The notes beneath the pieces were generated by a model. That model saw nothing but the letters and a program-made list of their open reading frames with translations, was not told the origin of the DNA and made no database searches. The position numbers were made by a program, and so were the translations under genes. Below, one piece after another: positions 1 through 7,384 of a DNA stretch of 54,583 nucleotides. The stretch covers positions 1-54,583 of the forward strand of contig JANQRC010000042.1 of NCBI GenBank assembly GCA_028284745.1. Direction: 5' to 3'. Origin of the DNA: Flavobacteriaceae bacterium (GTDB taxonomy: Bacteria; Bacteroidota; Bacteroidia; Flavobacteriales; Flavobacteriaceae). Numbering within the stretch: position 1 is the first letter of the stretch; each line of letters begins with the position of its first letter.

Positions 1-858
1 ATCAAAAAGCGAGACAGCTTTTGGAAGGAACTGCTACAAGCCGCTCCTAGGGTCGCGCTCGCTGTCATCATTGCGATCGTGATCGCCAAGCCTTTGGAAT
101 TGAAGATCTTCGAAAAGGAAATAGATCGCGTACTTCTGGAAGAGAAGAATCAACTCACGCTGAACAATCAAGAACAGATCGCCTTGCAGTACACACCAGC
201 CATCGAGAGTTTGAACACTGAGATTGCCGGCCTGAAAGAAGAAGTTGTTACAAAAGAAGCCGAAGTGAATGCACTTTACGACACCTATATTGCTGAGGCG
301 GAAGGCAGAGAGGGCACTTTGAAGATCGGGAAAGGACCCGTATACAAAGAAAAGCGCGAGAAGCATGATGCCTCCCTCCAAGAATTACAGCAACTTCGTG
401 AAGCCAATGCACAAAAGATCGCTGATAAAGAAGCGCAAATTACTTCCTTACAAAGTGGCTACACCCAAAAAGTGGCCGACACGCAACCTACCATTGATGG
501 CTTTGACGGGCTAATGGCACGCATCAACGCCTTGGGAAAACTGCCATGGCTGCCATCCTTCTTCATCTTTTTATTGTTCTTGGCTATCGAAACCGCCCCG
601 ATCATCGCCAAACTCCTAGCCCCAAAAGGCGAATACGACATCAAGCTTGAAAACATTGAAGAAACGGTGAAGACCTGGGTAGCACAGCAGAAAGACCAGC
701 GTGGCAAGATGCTCACTACCGATGCAGCCATCAATGACCGCACCTATCAAGACATCGCCGAAGAAGACGAGCTCTATACCTACAAACGCGATAAGGCACG
801 CGAACTCATGCAATTGCAGGCAGATGCTTTCTATGAGAAGCAGAAACGAATCCTCTAA
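1..858 (+). CDS. DUF4407 domain-containing membrane protein (5' end outside window)
   Basis: The reading frame is open from base 1, so the gene starts upstream and only its last 285 codons are visible. The first visible residues form a hydrophobic stretch (about residues 15-28) followed by the sequence AKPLELKIFEKEI, which I recognise from the DUF4407 family. A long charged coiled-coil-like region (about residues 30-160) and a second membrane segment near residues 180-200 (FFIFLLFLAIETAPI) follow, with a charged cytoplasmic-looking tail. Family members are usually near 350 residues, so roughly the first membrane segments are missing here. The function of the family is unknown. The GTG at 79 is an internal codon, not a start. 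Family assignment is from recognition by eye. Confidence 0.85.
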   Translation: MKKRDSFWKELLQAAPRVALAVIIAIVIAKPLELKIFEKEIDRVLLEEKNQLTLNNQEQIALQYTPAIESLNTEIAGLKEEVVTKEAEVNALYDTYIAEAEGREGTLKIGKGPVYKEKREKHDASLQELQQLREANAQKIADKEAQITSLQSGYTQKVADTQPTIDGFDGLMARINALGKLPWLPSFFIFLLFLAIETAPIIAKLLAPKGEYDIKLENIEETVKTWVAQQKDQRGKMLTTDAAINDRTYQDIAEEDELYTYKRDKARELMQLQADAFYEKQKRIL

Positions 859-891
859 AATATCGTTGTGGTCTTTATAAGCCCATTTTAG

Positions 892-899
892 TATCTTTG
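892..899 (+). promoter_or_regulatory. TANNTTTG -7 promoter box upstream of the GNAT gene
   Basis: The octamer TATCTTTG is a perfect match to the Bacteroidota -7 consensus TANNTTTG and ends 25 bases before the ATG at 925. A TTG at 866-868 lies 23 bases upstream of the box, slightly farther than the usual -33 spacing. It sits in the 66-base gap after the DUF4407 stop. Function is inferred from consensus only. Confidence 0.45.
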
Positions 900-924
900 A
901 TCTCTTCAAAAGAATAGCCATTAA

Positions 925-1407
925 ATGCCCGATACTATTGTTAGAAGAGCCAATTTGAGAGACCTTCCCTTACTCTTAGAATTTGAGCAGCGTCTTATAG
1001 AGGCTGAGCGTCCCATGGACCCGACCATCAAGCGATCGCCTATTAGCTATTATGACATTTCGCAATTCATCGAAGAAGAAGAATCAGAAGTGTTTGTTGT
1101 TGAAGTAAATGGAGATATTGCCGCTTCTGGCTATGCAAGAATCAAGGACGACAAGCCCTATCTCAGGCATGAAAAGCAAGGTTATTTAGGTTTCATGTTT
1201 GTTGATGAGAAGCATCGCGGAAAAGGTCTTAACAAAATCATCATAGACCAATTGTTACAATGGTGCAAAGAAAAGGGTGTCTACGAAATAAGGCTGGATG
1301 TTTACGATACCAACTTGCCAGCTATCAGGGCGTACGAAAAAGTGGGATTTGAAAAACATCTAATTAATATGAGGCTAAACTTAAAACCCGGAAACGATAT
1401 CCTGTAA
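925..1407 (+). CDS. GNAT family N-acetyltransferase
   Basis: A 160-residue protein with the GNAT fold: it would move an acetyl group from acetyl-CoA to an amine on an unknown substrate. The acetyl-CoA pyrophosphate-binding motif A is clear at about residues 96-105 (VDEKHRGKGLNK, the R/Q-x-x-G-x-G/A type), followed by the typical helix and a C-terminal DTNLPAIRAYEKVGF motif B. Length is normal for a single-domain GNAT. The start is the only sensible ATG after the TANNTTTG box at 892. It faces a convergent oxidoreductase gene whose stop lies only 2 bases downstream, so the two transcripts must overlap at their ends. The substrate cannot be predicted. Confidence 0.9.
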   Translation: MPDTIVRRANLRDLPLLLEFEQRLIEAERPMDPTIKRSPISYYDISQFIEEEESEVFVVEVNGDIAASGYARIKDDKPYLRHEKQGYLGFMFVDEKHRGKGLNKIIIDQLLQWCKEKGVYEIRLDVYDTNLPAIRAYEKVGFEKHLINMRLNLKPGNDIL

Positions 1408-1409
1408 AT

Positions 1410-2657
1410 CTAAAATTTTCGGTCTGGAGAAAAAGGAATCAGGTCTAACGAACTCTTTTTATCATTGATCACCTCTTCGACCAACTTTCCCGTTCCGGTG
1501 GCCATACTCCACCCCATCATTGCATGACCAGCAGCAATAACAAGATTTTTACATTTTGAAGGCCTCCCTATGTAAGCCAGCCCATCGGGAGTAACAGGTC
1601 GGAGCCCGCAGGCCGCATTGGCCTTTTCTCCTTCGGATAGTATCACTTCGGGATAGTATTGATGCACACCTTCTGCAATTGCCTTTACCCGAATATTATT
1701 GACCTTGTGGTCAATGCCGGCAATCTCCATGGTCCCTGCAAAGCGTGTAAAACCATTCATTGGAGTGACTGCCACCTTACGCTCTGCAAGAATGGCCGGG
1801 ATGCTGATTCCTGACTCTTTTGAGGAATCGATACGGTAGCCCTTACCTGCCTGCATCAACAACCTGATTCCCGTTCTTTTACTTAAAAGGTTGGTCCAGG
1901 CCCCCGAGGCAAGTACAAAATCATCTGCCTTTATCAATCTCCTGTCTGTAATAACCCCTTCAATGCTATTGTCATTGTTCTTCAGGTCAACGACTTTTTC
2001 ACTGAGTAAAAACCCCACTCCCAAATTCCTAAGAAGCATCTTCATCTCATTCATAAATTCATGAGGTGTCGTATGCCAATCACACTCGTAATATGTAGCA
2101 CCTATGGTGTTCAATTTTACATTGGGTTCCTTATTTCTTATCTCCCCGGCATTCAAAACCGAAACCTCCAGCCCTTGGCGCATGGCAATTTCTGCTACCT
2201 TTATTTCTTCGCGTAGCATTTTCTCAGTTTTACAGAGCATCAATAGTCCTTTTTTTTCCATATGCGAAGTGAATTTCTCTGCACGAATGATCTCTTCGAA
2301 CAACTGTTGGCTAAAAATTGAAATCTCTTTGATAGCCGGAACGGCCTTTTTTACATGTTTGGGGTTGCAAGATCTGTTAAAAGCCCAAGCCCACCTCAGC
2401 AAATCCATATCGAATCTAGGTTTGATGTACAAGGGGCTCGACCTGTTAAACATCCAACGCAGGCCCTTTTTCATTACCCCCGGGGCAGAGAGCGGAATGA
2501 TGTGGCTTGGCGATAAATAGCCGGCATTGACATAAGATGCTCCCTGATCCAGACCAGATTGGTCGATGATCGTTACCTGGTTACCTGCTTTTTGCAGAAA
2601 GTATGCGCAACACAGTCCGATGACTCCCCCTCCAATAACAGCGACTTCTTTGCCCAT
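1410..2657 (-). CDS. FAD-dependent D-amino-acid dehydrogenase-like oxidoreductase (DadA family)
   Basis: A 415-residue flavoprotein of the DAO superfamily. The N-terminal dinucleotide-binding motif GGGVIG (residues 9-14) is followed by the ID pair at the end of the second strand, and the C-terminal GLRPVTPDGLAYIGRP and AAGHAMMGWSMATGTG segments are the usual FAD-contacting blocks of DadA-like enzymes. It probably oxidises a D-amino acid or a related secondary amine such as a hydroxyproline isomer, passing electrons to the respiratory chain. The substrate is not shown by the sequence and no hydroxyproline pathway genes are adjacent. It is translated directly after the MmcQ/YjbR gene: stop and start are separated by one base (TGACATG), so the two form an operon. 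Confidence 0.85.
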   Translation of the reverse strand: MGKEVAVIGGGVIGLCCAYFLQKAGNQVTIIDQSGLDQGASYVNAGYLSPSHIIPLSAPGVMKKGLRWMFNRSSPLYIKPRFDMDLLRWAWAFNRSCNPKHVKKAVPAIKEISIFSQQLFEEIIRAEKFTSHMEKKGLLMLCKTEKMLREEIKVAEIAMRQGLEVSVLNAGEIRNKEPNVKLNTIGATYYECDWHTTPHEFMNEMKMLLRNLGVGFLLSEKVVDLKNNDNSIEGVITDRRLIKADDFVLASGAWTNLLSKRTGIRLLMQAGKGYRIDSSKESGISIPAILAERKVAVTPMNGFTRFAGTMEIAGIDHKVNNIRVKAIAEGVHQYYPEVILSEGEKANAACGLRPVTPDGLAYIGRPSKCKNLVIAAGHAMMGWSMATGTGKLVEEVINDKKSSLDLIPFSPDRKF

Positions 2658-2658
2658 G

Positions 2659-3015
2659 TCAAAGTGTGGCTAATTCTTCTTTTAGTTTCTTTGTGAGTCC
2701 ACTGACCACCAAATCGTAGCTATGGTCTATCAACTCTAGGACCAGTTTATATGGAAGGCTCTCGATACGTAGGGTATTCCAATGCTTTTTGCTCATGTGG
2801 TAGCCCCCAAAGATCTGCCCGTCGTATTCCTCACGAAGTTCTATGGCTCTTTCCGGGTCACATTTAAGATTCACTTCGGGCGGGGTTCGCTCCAAGCCTG
2901 AAAGTGCAAACATCTTTCCCATTACTTTAAAGACCAGTGTAGATTCGTCAAAGGGAAACGCTTCGGTAACCCCTTTTTTGGAAAGGCAATGATCGCGGAA
3001 TTGTTCTATGTTCAT
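2659..3015 (-). CDS. MmcQ/YjbR family DNA-binding protein
   Basis: A 118-residue protein with the YjbR/CyaY-like fold. Diagnostic segments are FPFDESTLVFKVMGKMFAL near residues 20-38, EVNLKCDPERAIELRE near 48-63 and GYHMSKKHWNTL near 72-83, all typical of this family, which has been linked to DNA binding but lacks a firm physiological role. Length is standard. It is the first gene of a two-gene unit with the DadA-like oxidoreductase. The 136 bases to the next upstream gene hold no clear terminator. No oddities in composition. Confidence 0.9.
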   Translation of the reverse strand: MNIEQFRDHCLSKKGVTEAFPFDESTLVFKVMGKMFALSGLERTPPEVNLKCDPERAIELREEYDGQIFGGYHMSKKHWNTLRIESLPYKLVLELIDHSYDLVVSGLTKKLKEELATL

Positions 3016-3151
3016 CGGGAGGTAGGTTTATCATTGCCAAGGTAATCATTTTTGTGCTAGAATATGATGAATACCATGTTGTAATAGTATAAGATAAAAC
3101 CATCTGTTCTAGATAGTTTCTGAGTAAAAAGGAAATCTGGCACGTCATTTT

Positions 3152-3775
3152 TCACTTTTCGATATGCTTATGATCGCCAGACGGTAATTCCAACGCTTTG
3201 TAGTCTAATTTCCAACCGATGGCCTCTACCATACTTTCTACCATTTGCACGGCATCTAGCGCCTCTTTTTTAGCGCTGTCCAGCAAACCGCTTTCAGGAA
3301 TCTTATGCAAGATGTGTGTCTTTGCCTCTTTGTTCAAGGCCGACAGGTCGTCGGGCTCAAACTTGTTGAAGAGACCGTTCTTGATATCGTAATATTGAAC
3401 ATCGGGTTCGATACTCAATACCTCGGGTCGTGGAAATCCCTCAAGAACAATACGCTTTCGTTTGTTATCTGCCCTGATCTTTACCTTAGACAGGTCAAAG
3501 CCGACATGCGCCTTTGCATGGATCACCACCAAGGCCTTCTTTTTACTGGAGATCATCTGGAAAAAGCTTTCTTTGACATTCTCATAATGGTAGATCTCCG
3601 CGAAATCACCTTCTACTGAAACCAATTTAAAGACCTTTTTCACTTTGTCTAGCAACACCACAGACTGCTTTTCGGTAGTCTCTTTATTGCTTTTCTTTCT
3701 GAAAAAAGAAATGATCCAATAGGCCATGATGGCCCCAAGAAGAATTCCAAGAATAGTATCGAAGAGGTTGTCCAT
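3152..3775 (-). CDS. DUF4230 domain-containing membrane-anchored protein
   Basis: A 207-residue protein with one N-terminal membrane anchor (about residues 6-25, ILGILLGAIMAYWIISFF) followed by a basic stretch and a soluble domain. The domain contains the DUF4230 pattern: an early VEGDFAEIYHYE segment, KKALVVIHAKAHVGFDLSKV in the middle, and a C-terminal DSAKKEALDAVQMVESM helix before a G-W-K-L motif. The family's function is unknown; the anchor suggests the domain lies outside the inner membrane or on its periphery. It is separated from the upstream cyclase-family gene by a likely terminator at 3821-3849, so it probably has its own promoter. Confidence 0.85.
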   Translation of the reverse strand: MDNLFDTILGILLGAIMAYWIISFFRKKSNKETTEKQSVVLLDKVKKVFKLVSVEGDFAEIYHYENVKESFFQMISSKKKALVVIHAKAHVGFDLSKVKIRADNKRKRIVLEGFPRPEVLSIEPDVQYYDIKNGLFNKFEPDDLSALNKEAKTHILHKIPESGLLDSAKKEALDAVQMVESMVEAIGWKLDYKALELPSGDHKHIEK

Positions 3776-3820
3776 GGAATAAAAATAACTATTTAACGCC
3801 AGTTCGATATAAGCACTTGT

Positions 3821-3849
3821 AAATAAAAAACTTGATGATCGGGCATCAA
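3821..3849 (-). terminator. Probable rho-independent terminator after the cyclase-family gene
   Basis: On the minus strand a 6-bp stem (TTGATG / CATCAA) with loop CCCGAT is followed by GTTTTTTATTT. It begins 13 bases after the stop of the cyclase-family gene. A second, overlapping hairpin (GCATCA / TGATGC) lies between. The stem is short, so efficiency is uncertain. Confidence 0.5.
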
Positions 3850-3861
3850 AATCTGTGATGC

Positions 3862-4611
3862 TTATTTCATGACCTCATATAGTATGGGCTTGCTAGGTGA
3901 CGCATCGTTCTCGAACGGTGCGATCTGCAGGTTCAAAAAGTATGTGCCATCTACCACTTTATTAGGGACATAGATGAATTCTGTGATCGTCGCATCTAGC
4001 CTGGGGCTTTCTTCTAAATTCCAAAATGCTCTGTGTGCCTTCAGAGCGCCATCGTCCTTTTCCTTATCTACCGAAGGAATGTCTACCAACAGATGTTTCA
4101 CACCTCGTTTTCGCAGCCACTCGGCAGCAATACCAAACATGTACGGCGGATTGGTGTCAGCATATTGGCGTTTCTTCTTTTCAGGCAGATTGGGCAGTGT
4201 ACGAATGATCACCGCATCGCGCTTCTTTTGTCCCAGCGCATATTGTAGCTGACGTTTGGAGATCACCATATCTTCTTTAAAAGGTTCAGGTGCTACGGTG
4301 ATGACCTCTGCTAAAAAGAAGAACTTTTTAAGGTTCTTGTTGATCGAGTGGAATTCGTTGGTGATATGCCCCACACACTCGGTATGCGTGCCATGTGCAT
4401 GTGGGTTGAAGTGAATGTTGTTGAAATTGACCGGACCGCCTTCGCTTACTTTGCCTATCCAGCCATCACCCGCAACAGCTTCGATCCTTGGAGGCTCTTG
4501 ATACCATGCATTGACATTTTCTCGCGAAGCACGAAGTGGAATAGAAATATCTACGGGCCTGGCGAGGTCGACCTCATATTTTCGATTGTTATGATGGATG
4601 GTTGCTTTCAT
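3862..4611 (-). CDS. Cyclase family protein (kynurenine formamidase-like hydrolase)
   Basis: A 249-residue member of the PF04199 cyclase family, metal-dependent amidohydrolases that include bacterial arylformamidase (KynB). The metal-binding motif is visible as HAHGTHTE at residues 71-78. The N-terminal ARPVDISIPL segment and later DAVIIRT and LLVDIPSVD strands fit the family. Many bacterial members have H-x-G-T-H-x-D; here the last acidic position is Glu, and the segment around the motif is unusual in having an extra His. No other tryptophan-degradation gene is nearby, so kynurenine formamidase is one possibility among several. The ATG at 4611 lies 27 bases after the original end of the damaged GIY-YIG gene. 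Confidence 0.8.
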   Translation of the reverse strand: MKATIHHNNRKYEVDLARPVDISIPLRASRENVNAWYQEPPRIEAVAGDGWIGKVSEGGPVNFNNIHFNPHAHGTHTECVGHITNEFHSINKNLKKFFFLAEVITVAPEPFKEDMVISKRQLQYALGQKKRDAVIIRTLPNLPEKKKRQYADTNPPYMFGIAAEWLRKRGVKHLLVDIPSVDKEKDDGALKAHRAFWNLEESPRLDATITEFIYVPNKVVDGTYFLNLQIAPFENDASPSKPILYEVMK

Positions 4612-4637
4612 TTATGCTGGATTTGTTTCAGTATCTA

Positions 4638-4922
4638 TTATAAATCTTCAAATAAGTCTTTTGATGTTGGGGCATGCTCTTTTATCAGGTTCCGCTTCTA
4701 CTCCTTGTGCCAACGTTTCAATTGCTTCTCTCGCAAAAAAGCCAAGTCCAAACTTTCCAGCTCTTCAAAATACATCAAATATTTCAGATGATATTTTTTC
4801 GTAAAGGCAGATGCATGACCTGCGCGATGTCTTTTGACTCTGTCTTTCAGGTTCCCTGTTGCTCCAACATATGGCATTGTTCTGCTTTGGTTGCTCAGTA
4901 TGCAGATATAGCCCGCACTCAT
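4638..4922 (-). pseudogene. GIY-YIG nuclease family gene with an in-frame TAG stop
   Basis: The frame starts at ATG 4922 and encodes 74 residues of a small UvrC-type GIY-YIG protein (GYICILSNQ, then YVGATGNLKDRVKRHR and REKQLKRWHKE) before TAG at 4698-4700. Family members usually read KxW-K/R-x-E-W-K at this point. In the same frame after the TAG the sequence continues KRNLIKEHAPTSKDLFEDL and then ends with tandem stops TAA TAG. This is the expected family C-terminus, so the stop replaces the conserved Trp codon (TGG to TAG). The intact protein would be 94 residues. The 74-residue product keeps the catalytic core and may retain some function. The gene lies 25 bases after hemW. Alternatives are recent pseudogenisation, readthrough, or a sequencing error. 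Confidence 0.8.
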
Positions 4923-4947
4923 GAGAGTGATCGGTCCTGGGATAAAT

Positions 4948-6099
4948 TCAGGACAAGTCTAATAGAAAAAGGTCGGATGCGATTCCGTCAGCTAAAAATT
5001 TGCCTTTTTTCGTTGTTCGGAGTATCGCTTCGTCGAGGTACAAAAAATGGTCTTCAAGGTACCGCCGGGCCTGTGCTAAAAGGTACTGCTTATAATTGAT
5101 CCCAAAATCGCTTTCTACTTTTTCTAGTGAAACGCCCCATATGGTACGCAAGCCTGTCATGACATATTCGTTGTAGCGGTCGGTAGCGGACAGAGTTTCT
5201 GTTTCTGAAGGCAAGACATTCTCGGCTAGGCTTTTTATGTATTTGGTGTTGTTGGCCACATTCCAGCTACGCTGCTTCCCATTGAAGCTATGTGCCGAAG
5301 GACCAATTCCTAGGTAGCGCTTCCCCTGCCAGTATGCTGAATTGTTTTTGCTGAAATAGCCCTCTTTCCCAAAATTAGAGAGTTCATAATGCACGAAACC
5401 GCTTTCTTCCAAGACCTCGACCAACTGCTGGAAATGTGTTTCAGCCAACGCATCATCTACAGGGGCGACAATGCCTTTTTCGATAAAACTTGCCAATGCT
5501 GTTTTCGGCTCGACTGTCAGCGCATAGCTTGAAATATGGGGAACGCCAAACGATACCGCTTTATGTATGTTCTCTTGCCATCGTTCTCGGGTCATTCCAG
5601 GGATTCCGTAGATCAAATCGATAGAGATGTTGTCGAAAGAATCTTTGGCTTCGCGAATACAGGCCTCTGCTTCATCGGCATTGTGCGCGCGGTTCATCAA
5701 CTTTAGATCCTCTTCAAAAAAAGACTGGACGCCAATACTGAGACGGTTGATCCCCAAGCTCTTATACTCGCCAAACAGATTCCTTGACTGCGCTTGGAAT
5801 GACAAAAGGTCGTCTGGATTGGCTTCTAGCGTAATCTCTGGATCTGCAACTACCTCATAGTTTTTATATACCCCCTCAATCAAAGATCGCAACTCTTCGA
5901 TCTTCAAGAGGCTTGGCGTACCACCACCAAGATAAATCGTCTCTACCTGTTGCCCAACTAGTTCTTCGCTACGGATCTCTAACTCTAGGTGCAATGCTTC
6001 GACCAATTGGCCTTTCCTCTTCAGAGAGGTTGAAAAGTGAAAATCGCAATAATGGCAAGCCTGCTTGCAAAATGGTATGTGGATGTAGATGCCGGACAA
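4948..6099 (-). CDS. hemW: Radical SAM family heme chaperone HemW
   Basis: A 383-residue radical SAM protein, the heme-insertion chaperone once annotated as oxygen-independent coproporphyrinogen oxidase. The cluster motif CKQACHYC gives Cys at residues 11, 15 and 18, preceded by the hallmark GIYIHIPF. The segments YLGGGTPSLL, EANPDD, SIGVQSF and IDLIYGIPG are all standard HemW blocks. The C-terminal HemN-type domain is complete. The start must be TTG at 6099: the conserved GIYIHIPFC begins two codons later, no in-frame ATG lies upstream, and a TGA comes six codons upstream inside the repeat. A heptamer repeat array (6100-6159) directly abuts the start codon, so it forms the whole leader between this gene and the preceding four-helix-bundle gene. 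Confidence 0.93.
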   Translation of the reverse strand: MSGIYIHIPFCKQACHYCDFHFSTSLKRKGQLVEALHLELEIRSEELVGQQVETIYLGGGTPSLLKIEELRSLIEGVYKNYEVVADPEITLEANPDDLLSFQAQSRNLFGEYKSLGINRLSIGVQSFFEEDLKLMNRAHNADEAEACIREAKDSFDNISIDLIYGIPGMTRERWQENIHKAVSFGVPHISSYALTVEPKTALASFIEKGIVAPVDDALAETHFQQLVEVLEESGFVHYELSNFGKEGYFSKNNSAYWQGKRYLGIGPSAHSFNGKQRSWNVANNTKYIKSLAENVLPSETETLSATDRYNEYVMTGLRTIWGVSLEKVESDFGINYKQYLLAQARRYLEDHFLYLDEAILRTTKKGKFLADGIASDLFLLDLS

Positions 6100-6159
6100 T
6101 TCAGTGTTCAGTGTTCAGTGTTCAGTGTTCAGTGTTCAGTGTTCAGTGTTCAGTGTTCA
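6100..6159. repeat. Heptanucleotide tandem repeat (TTCAGTG)x8.5
   Basis: Eight perfect copies of TTCAGTG plus a partial copy occupy 6100-6159 with no variation. The array fills the gap between the stop of the four-helix-bundle gene (6167) and the TTG start of hemW (6099). A sequence on the other side of that gene (6533-6543) is its near-perfect inverted partner. Arrays of identical 7-mers are prone to slippage, so copy number may vary between isolates. Confidence 0.97.
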
Positions 6160-6166
6160 AAGCAAA

Positions 6167-6532
6167 TTATTTAACTCCAAACTTTTCTGGATCTGTCATC
6201 ATATAATTGATCAGCTTTCCTGCTTCCTTACTTTTTTCTGTCAACGATTTGAATGTTTCTTTATCAATAGATTCGCAAGCAAAAGCAAATTCCAACCAAG
6301 TCTGTGCTTCTGAATTTTCAGCATCGCTATCTGAAAGCTTGCTCAAAAAGTGTTTTGGATACAATCTTTTTCTGTAGGCTTCGGCTATGTTCGCTGCAAT
6401 ACTTCTAGACGACCTCCTTATTTGATCCGTAAGAGAGTATCTCTCTTCTTTGGGAAAGGATCTCGAGACCTCAAAAATCATCATTGCCAGTGAAAATGAC
6501 TTCTGATACGCATAGAGTTCTTGAAATCCCAT
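6167..6532 (-). CDS. Four-helix-bundle protein (23S rRNA intervening-sequence / S23 family)
   Basis: A 121-residue helical protein of the four-helix-bundle family named after proteins encoded by intervening sequences in 23S rRNA genes. The family signature is clear: FPKEERYSLTDQIRRSSRSI followed by AANIAEAY and the later DAENSEAQTWLEFAF segment. I chose ATG 6532 over the in-frame GTG at 6541 because MGFQELYAYQKS is the usual family start. Molecular function is unknown; members form oligomers. It is flanked by inverted repeats (6533-6543 and the heptamer array at 6100-6159) and sits between ruvC and hemW in the same orientation. Both features suggest an inserted unit. Confidence 0.92.
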   Translation of the reverse strand: MGFQELYAYQKSFSLAMMIFEVSRSFPKEERYSLTDQIRRSSRSIAANIAEAYRKRLYPKHFLSKLSDSDAENSEAQTWLEFAFACESIDKETFKSLTEKSKEAGKLINYMMTDPEKFGVK

Positions 6533-6557
6533 ACTGATCACTGTTACTGCTAGCTGT

Positions 6558-7109
6558 TTACTTCAACCTATCCTGATTCTGTTTCACAAAGGCCGACCAG
6601 CCCGAATAGCTTTTCCCGGCGTTAGGCCTACCTTCATTGAAGAAATGACATACAGCGGCAGCCAGGCCATCTGTGGCATCTAGATTCTTAGGCAACTCTT
6701 TCAGGTTCAATAGACTTTGTAACATCTTAGCCACTTGTTCCTTACTGGCGTTTCCGTTGCCTGTGATGGCCATCTTTATCTTCTTGGGCGAGTATTCTGT
6801 GATGGGCACCTGCCTCGAAAGTCCCGCTGCCATGGCAACGCCTTGGGCACGGCCCAGCTTTAGCATGGATTGCACGTTCTTGCCATAAAAGGGTGCTTCG
6901 ATAGCAATCTCGTCGGGATAATAGGTTTCAATGAGTTCGATGGTTCGCTCGAAGATCAATTTGAGCTTCGTGTAATGGTCACCAAACTTCTTCAGATGCA
7001 ATTCATTCAATTGTAGAAATTGCATTTTTTTACCTTCGACCTTAATGAGTCCGAAACCCATGATCGTAGTTCCAGGGTCGATGCCAAGTATGATCTTTTC
7101 TTTATTCAC
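6558..7109 (-). CDS. ruvC: Crossover junction endodeoxyribonuclease RuvC
   Basis: A 183-residue Holliday-junction resolvase. The four catalytic acidic residues are visible: Asp11 in LGIDPGT, Glu71 in IAIEAPFYGKN, and Asp144 and Asp147 in NLDATDGLA. Length is normal. The start is GTG at 7109 (the codon before Asn2); no in-frame ATG lies between it and the conserved strand. It resolves four-way junctions with RuvAB during recombination; ruvA and ruvB are not in the window, which is common in Bacteroidota. It is the first gene of a same-strand run that continues into the four-helix-bundle gene and hemW. Confidence 0.95.
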   Translation of the reverse strand: MNKEKIILGIDPGTTIMGFGLIKVEGKKMQFLQLNELHLKKFGDHYTKLKLIFERTIELIETYYPDEIAIEAPFYGKNVQSMLKLGRAQGVAMAAGLSRQVPITEYSPKKIKMAITGNGNASKEQVAKMLQSLLNLKELPKNLDATDGLAAAVCHFFNEGRPNAGKSYSGWSAFVKQNQDRLK

Positions 7110-7164
7110 TACCGCACGTACTTTCGTTTAGCTACGCTGTATCTTCGATCTCTCCTGCTCGCCC

Positions 7165-7213
7165 GACCCTTCGACTGCGCTCAGGGTGACCAAGTAAGCC
7201 TGCCTCTCGGCAG
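7165..7213. repeat. Pair of dispersed palindromic elements between ruvC and the YbhN-like gene
   Basis: The 275-base divergent gap 7110-7384 holds two small inverted repeats. At 7166-7187 ACCCT and AGGGT arms enclose TCGACTGCGCTC, a sequence I recall as a frequent intergenic repeat in Bacteroidota. At 7200-7213 CTGCC and GGCAG arms enclose TCTC; the same arms recur at 16630-16642. These look like REP-type elements and have no coding content. Confidence 0.6.
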
Positions 7214-7355
7214 ACAGGGGAAAAAGACGCCTTTTCCAGAGGAATTCCTCAGCAAGCTGAAAACCAGCTCGAAAGCTTCGCGGTGCTCTCCGAACGCCTG
7301 GATCACGAAGCTTTTCTGCTCCTATTCTGCGAAAAAGGAATTCAACCTAAACAAT

Positions 7356-7369
7356 AATAACTAGTTATT
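7356..7369. promoter_or_regulatory. 14-bp perfect palindrome upstream of the YbhN-like gene
   Basis: AATAACTAGTTATT is perfectly self-complementary and ends 15 bases before the ATG at 7385, just upstream of a TATTTTG promoter-like box at 7373-7379. The position fits an operator for a dimeric repressor, but no regulator can be named. Confidence 0.35.
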
Positions 7370-7384
7370 CTCTATTTTGCACCT

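Noticed and set aside
6097-6159. Translational phase variation of hemW by the heptamer array
   Set aside because: The array lies outside the coding frame: the conserved GIYIHIPFC motif begins right after the TTG and an in-frame TGA occurs six codons upstream, so slippage cannot change the reading frame.
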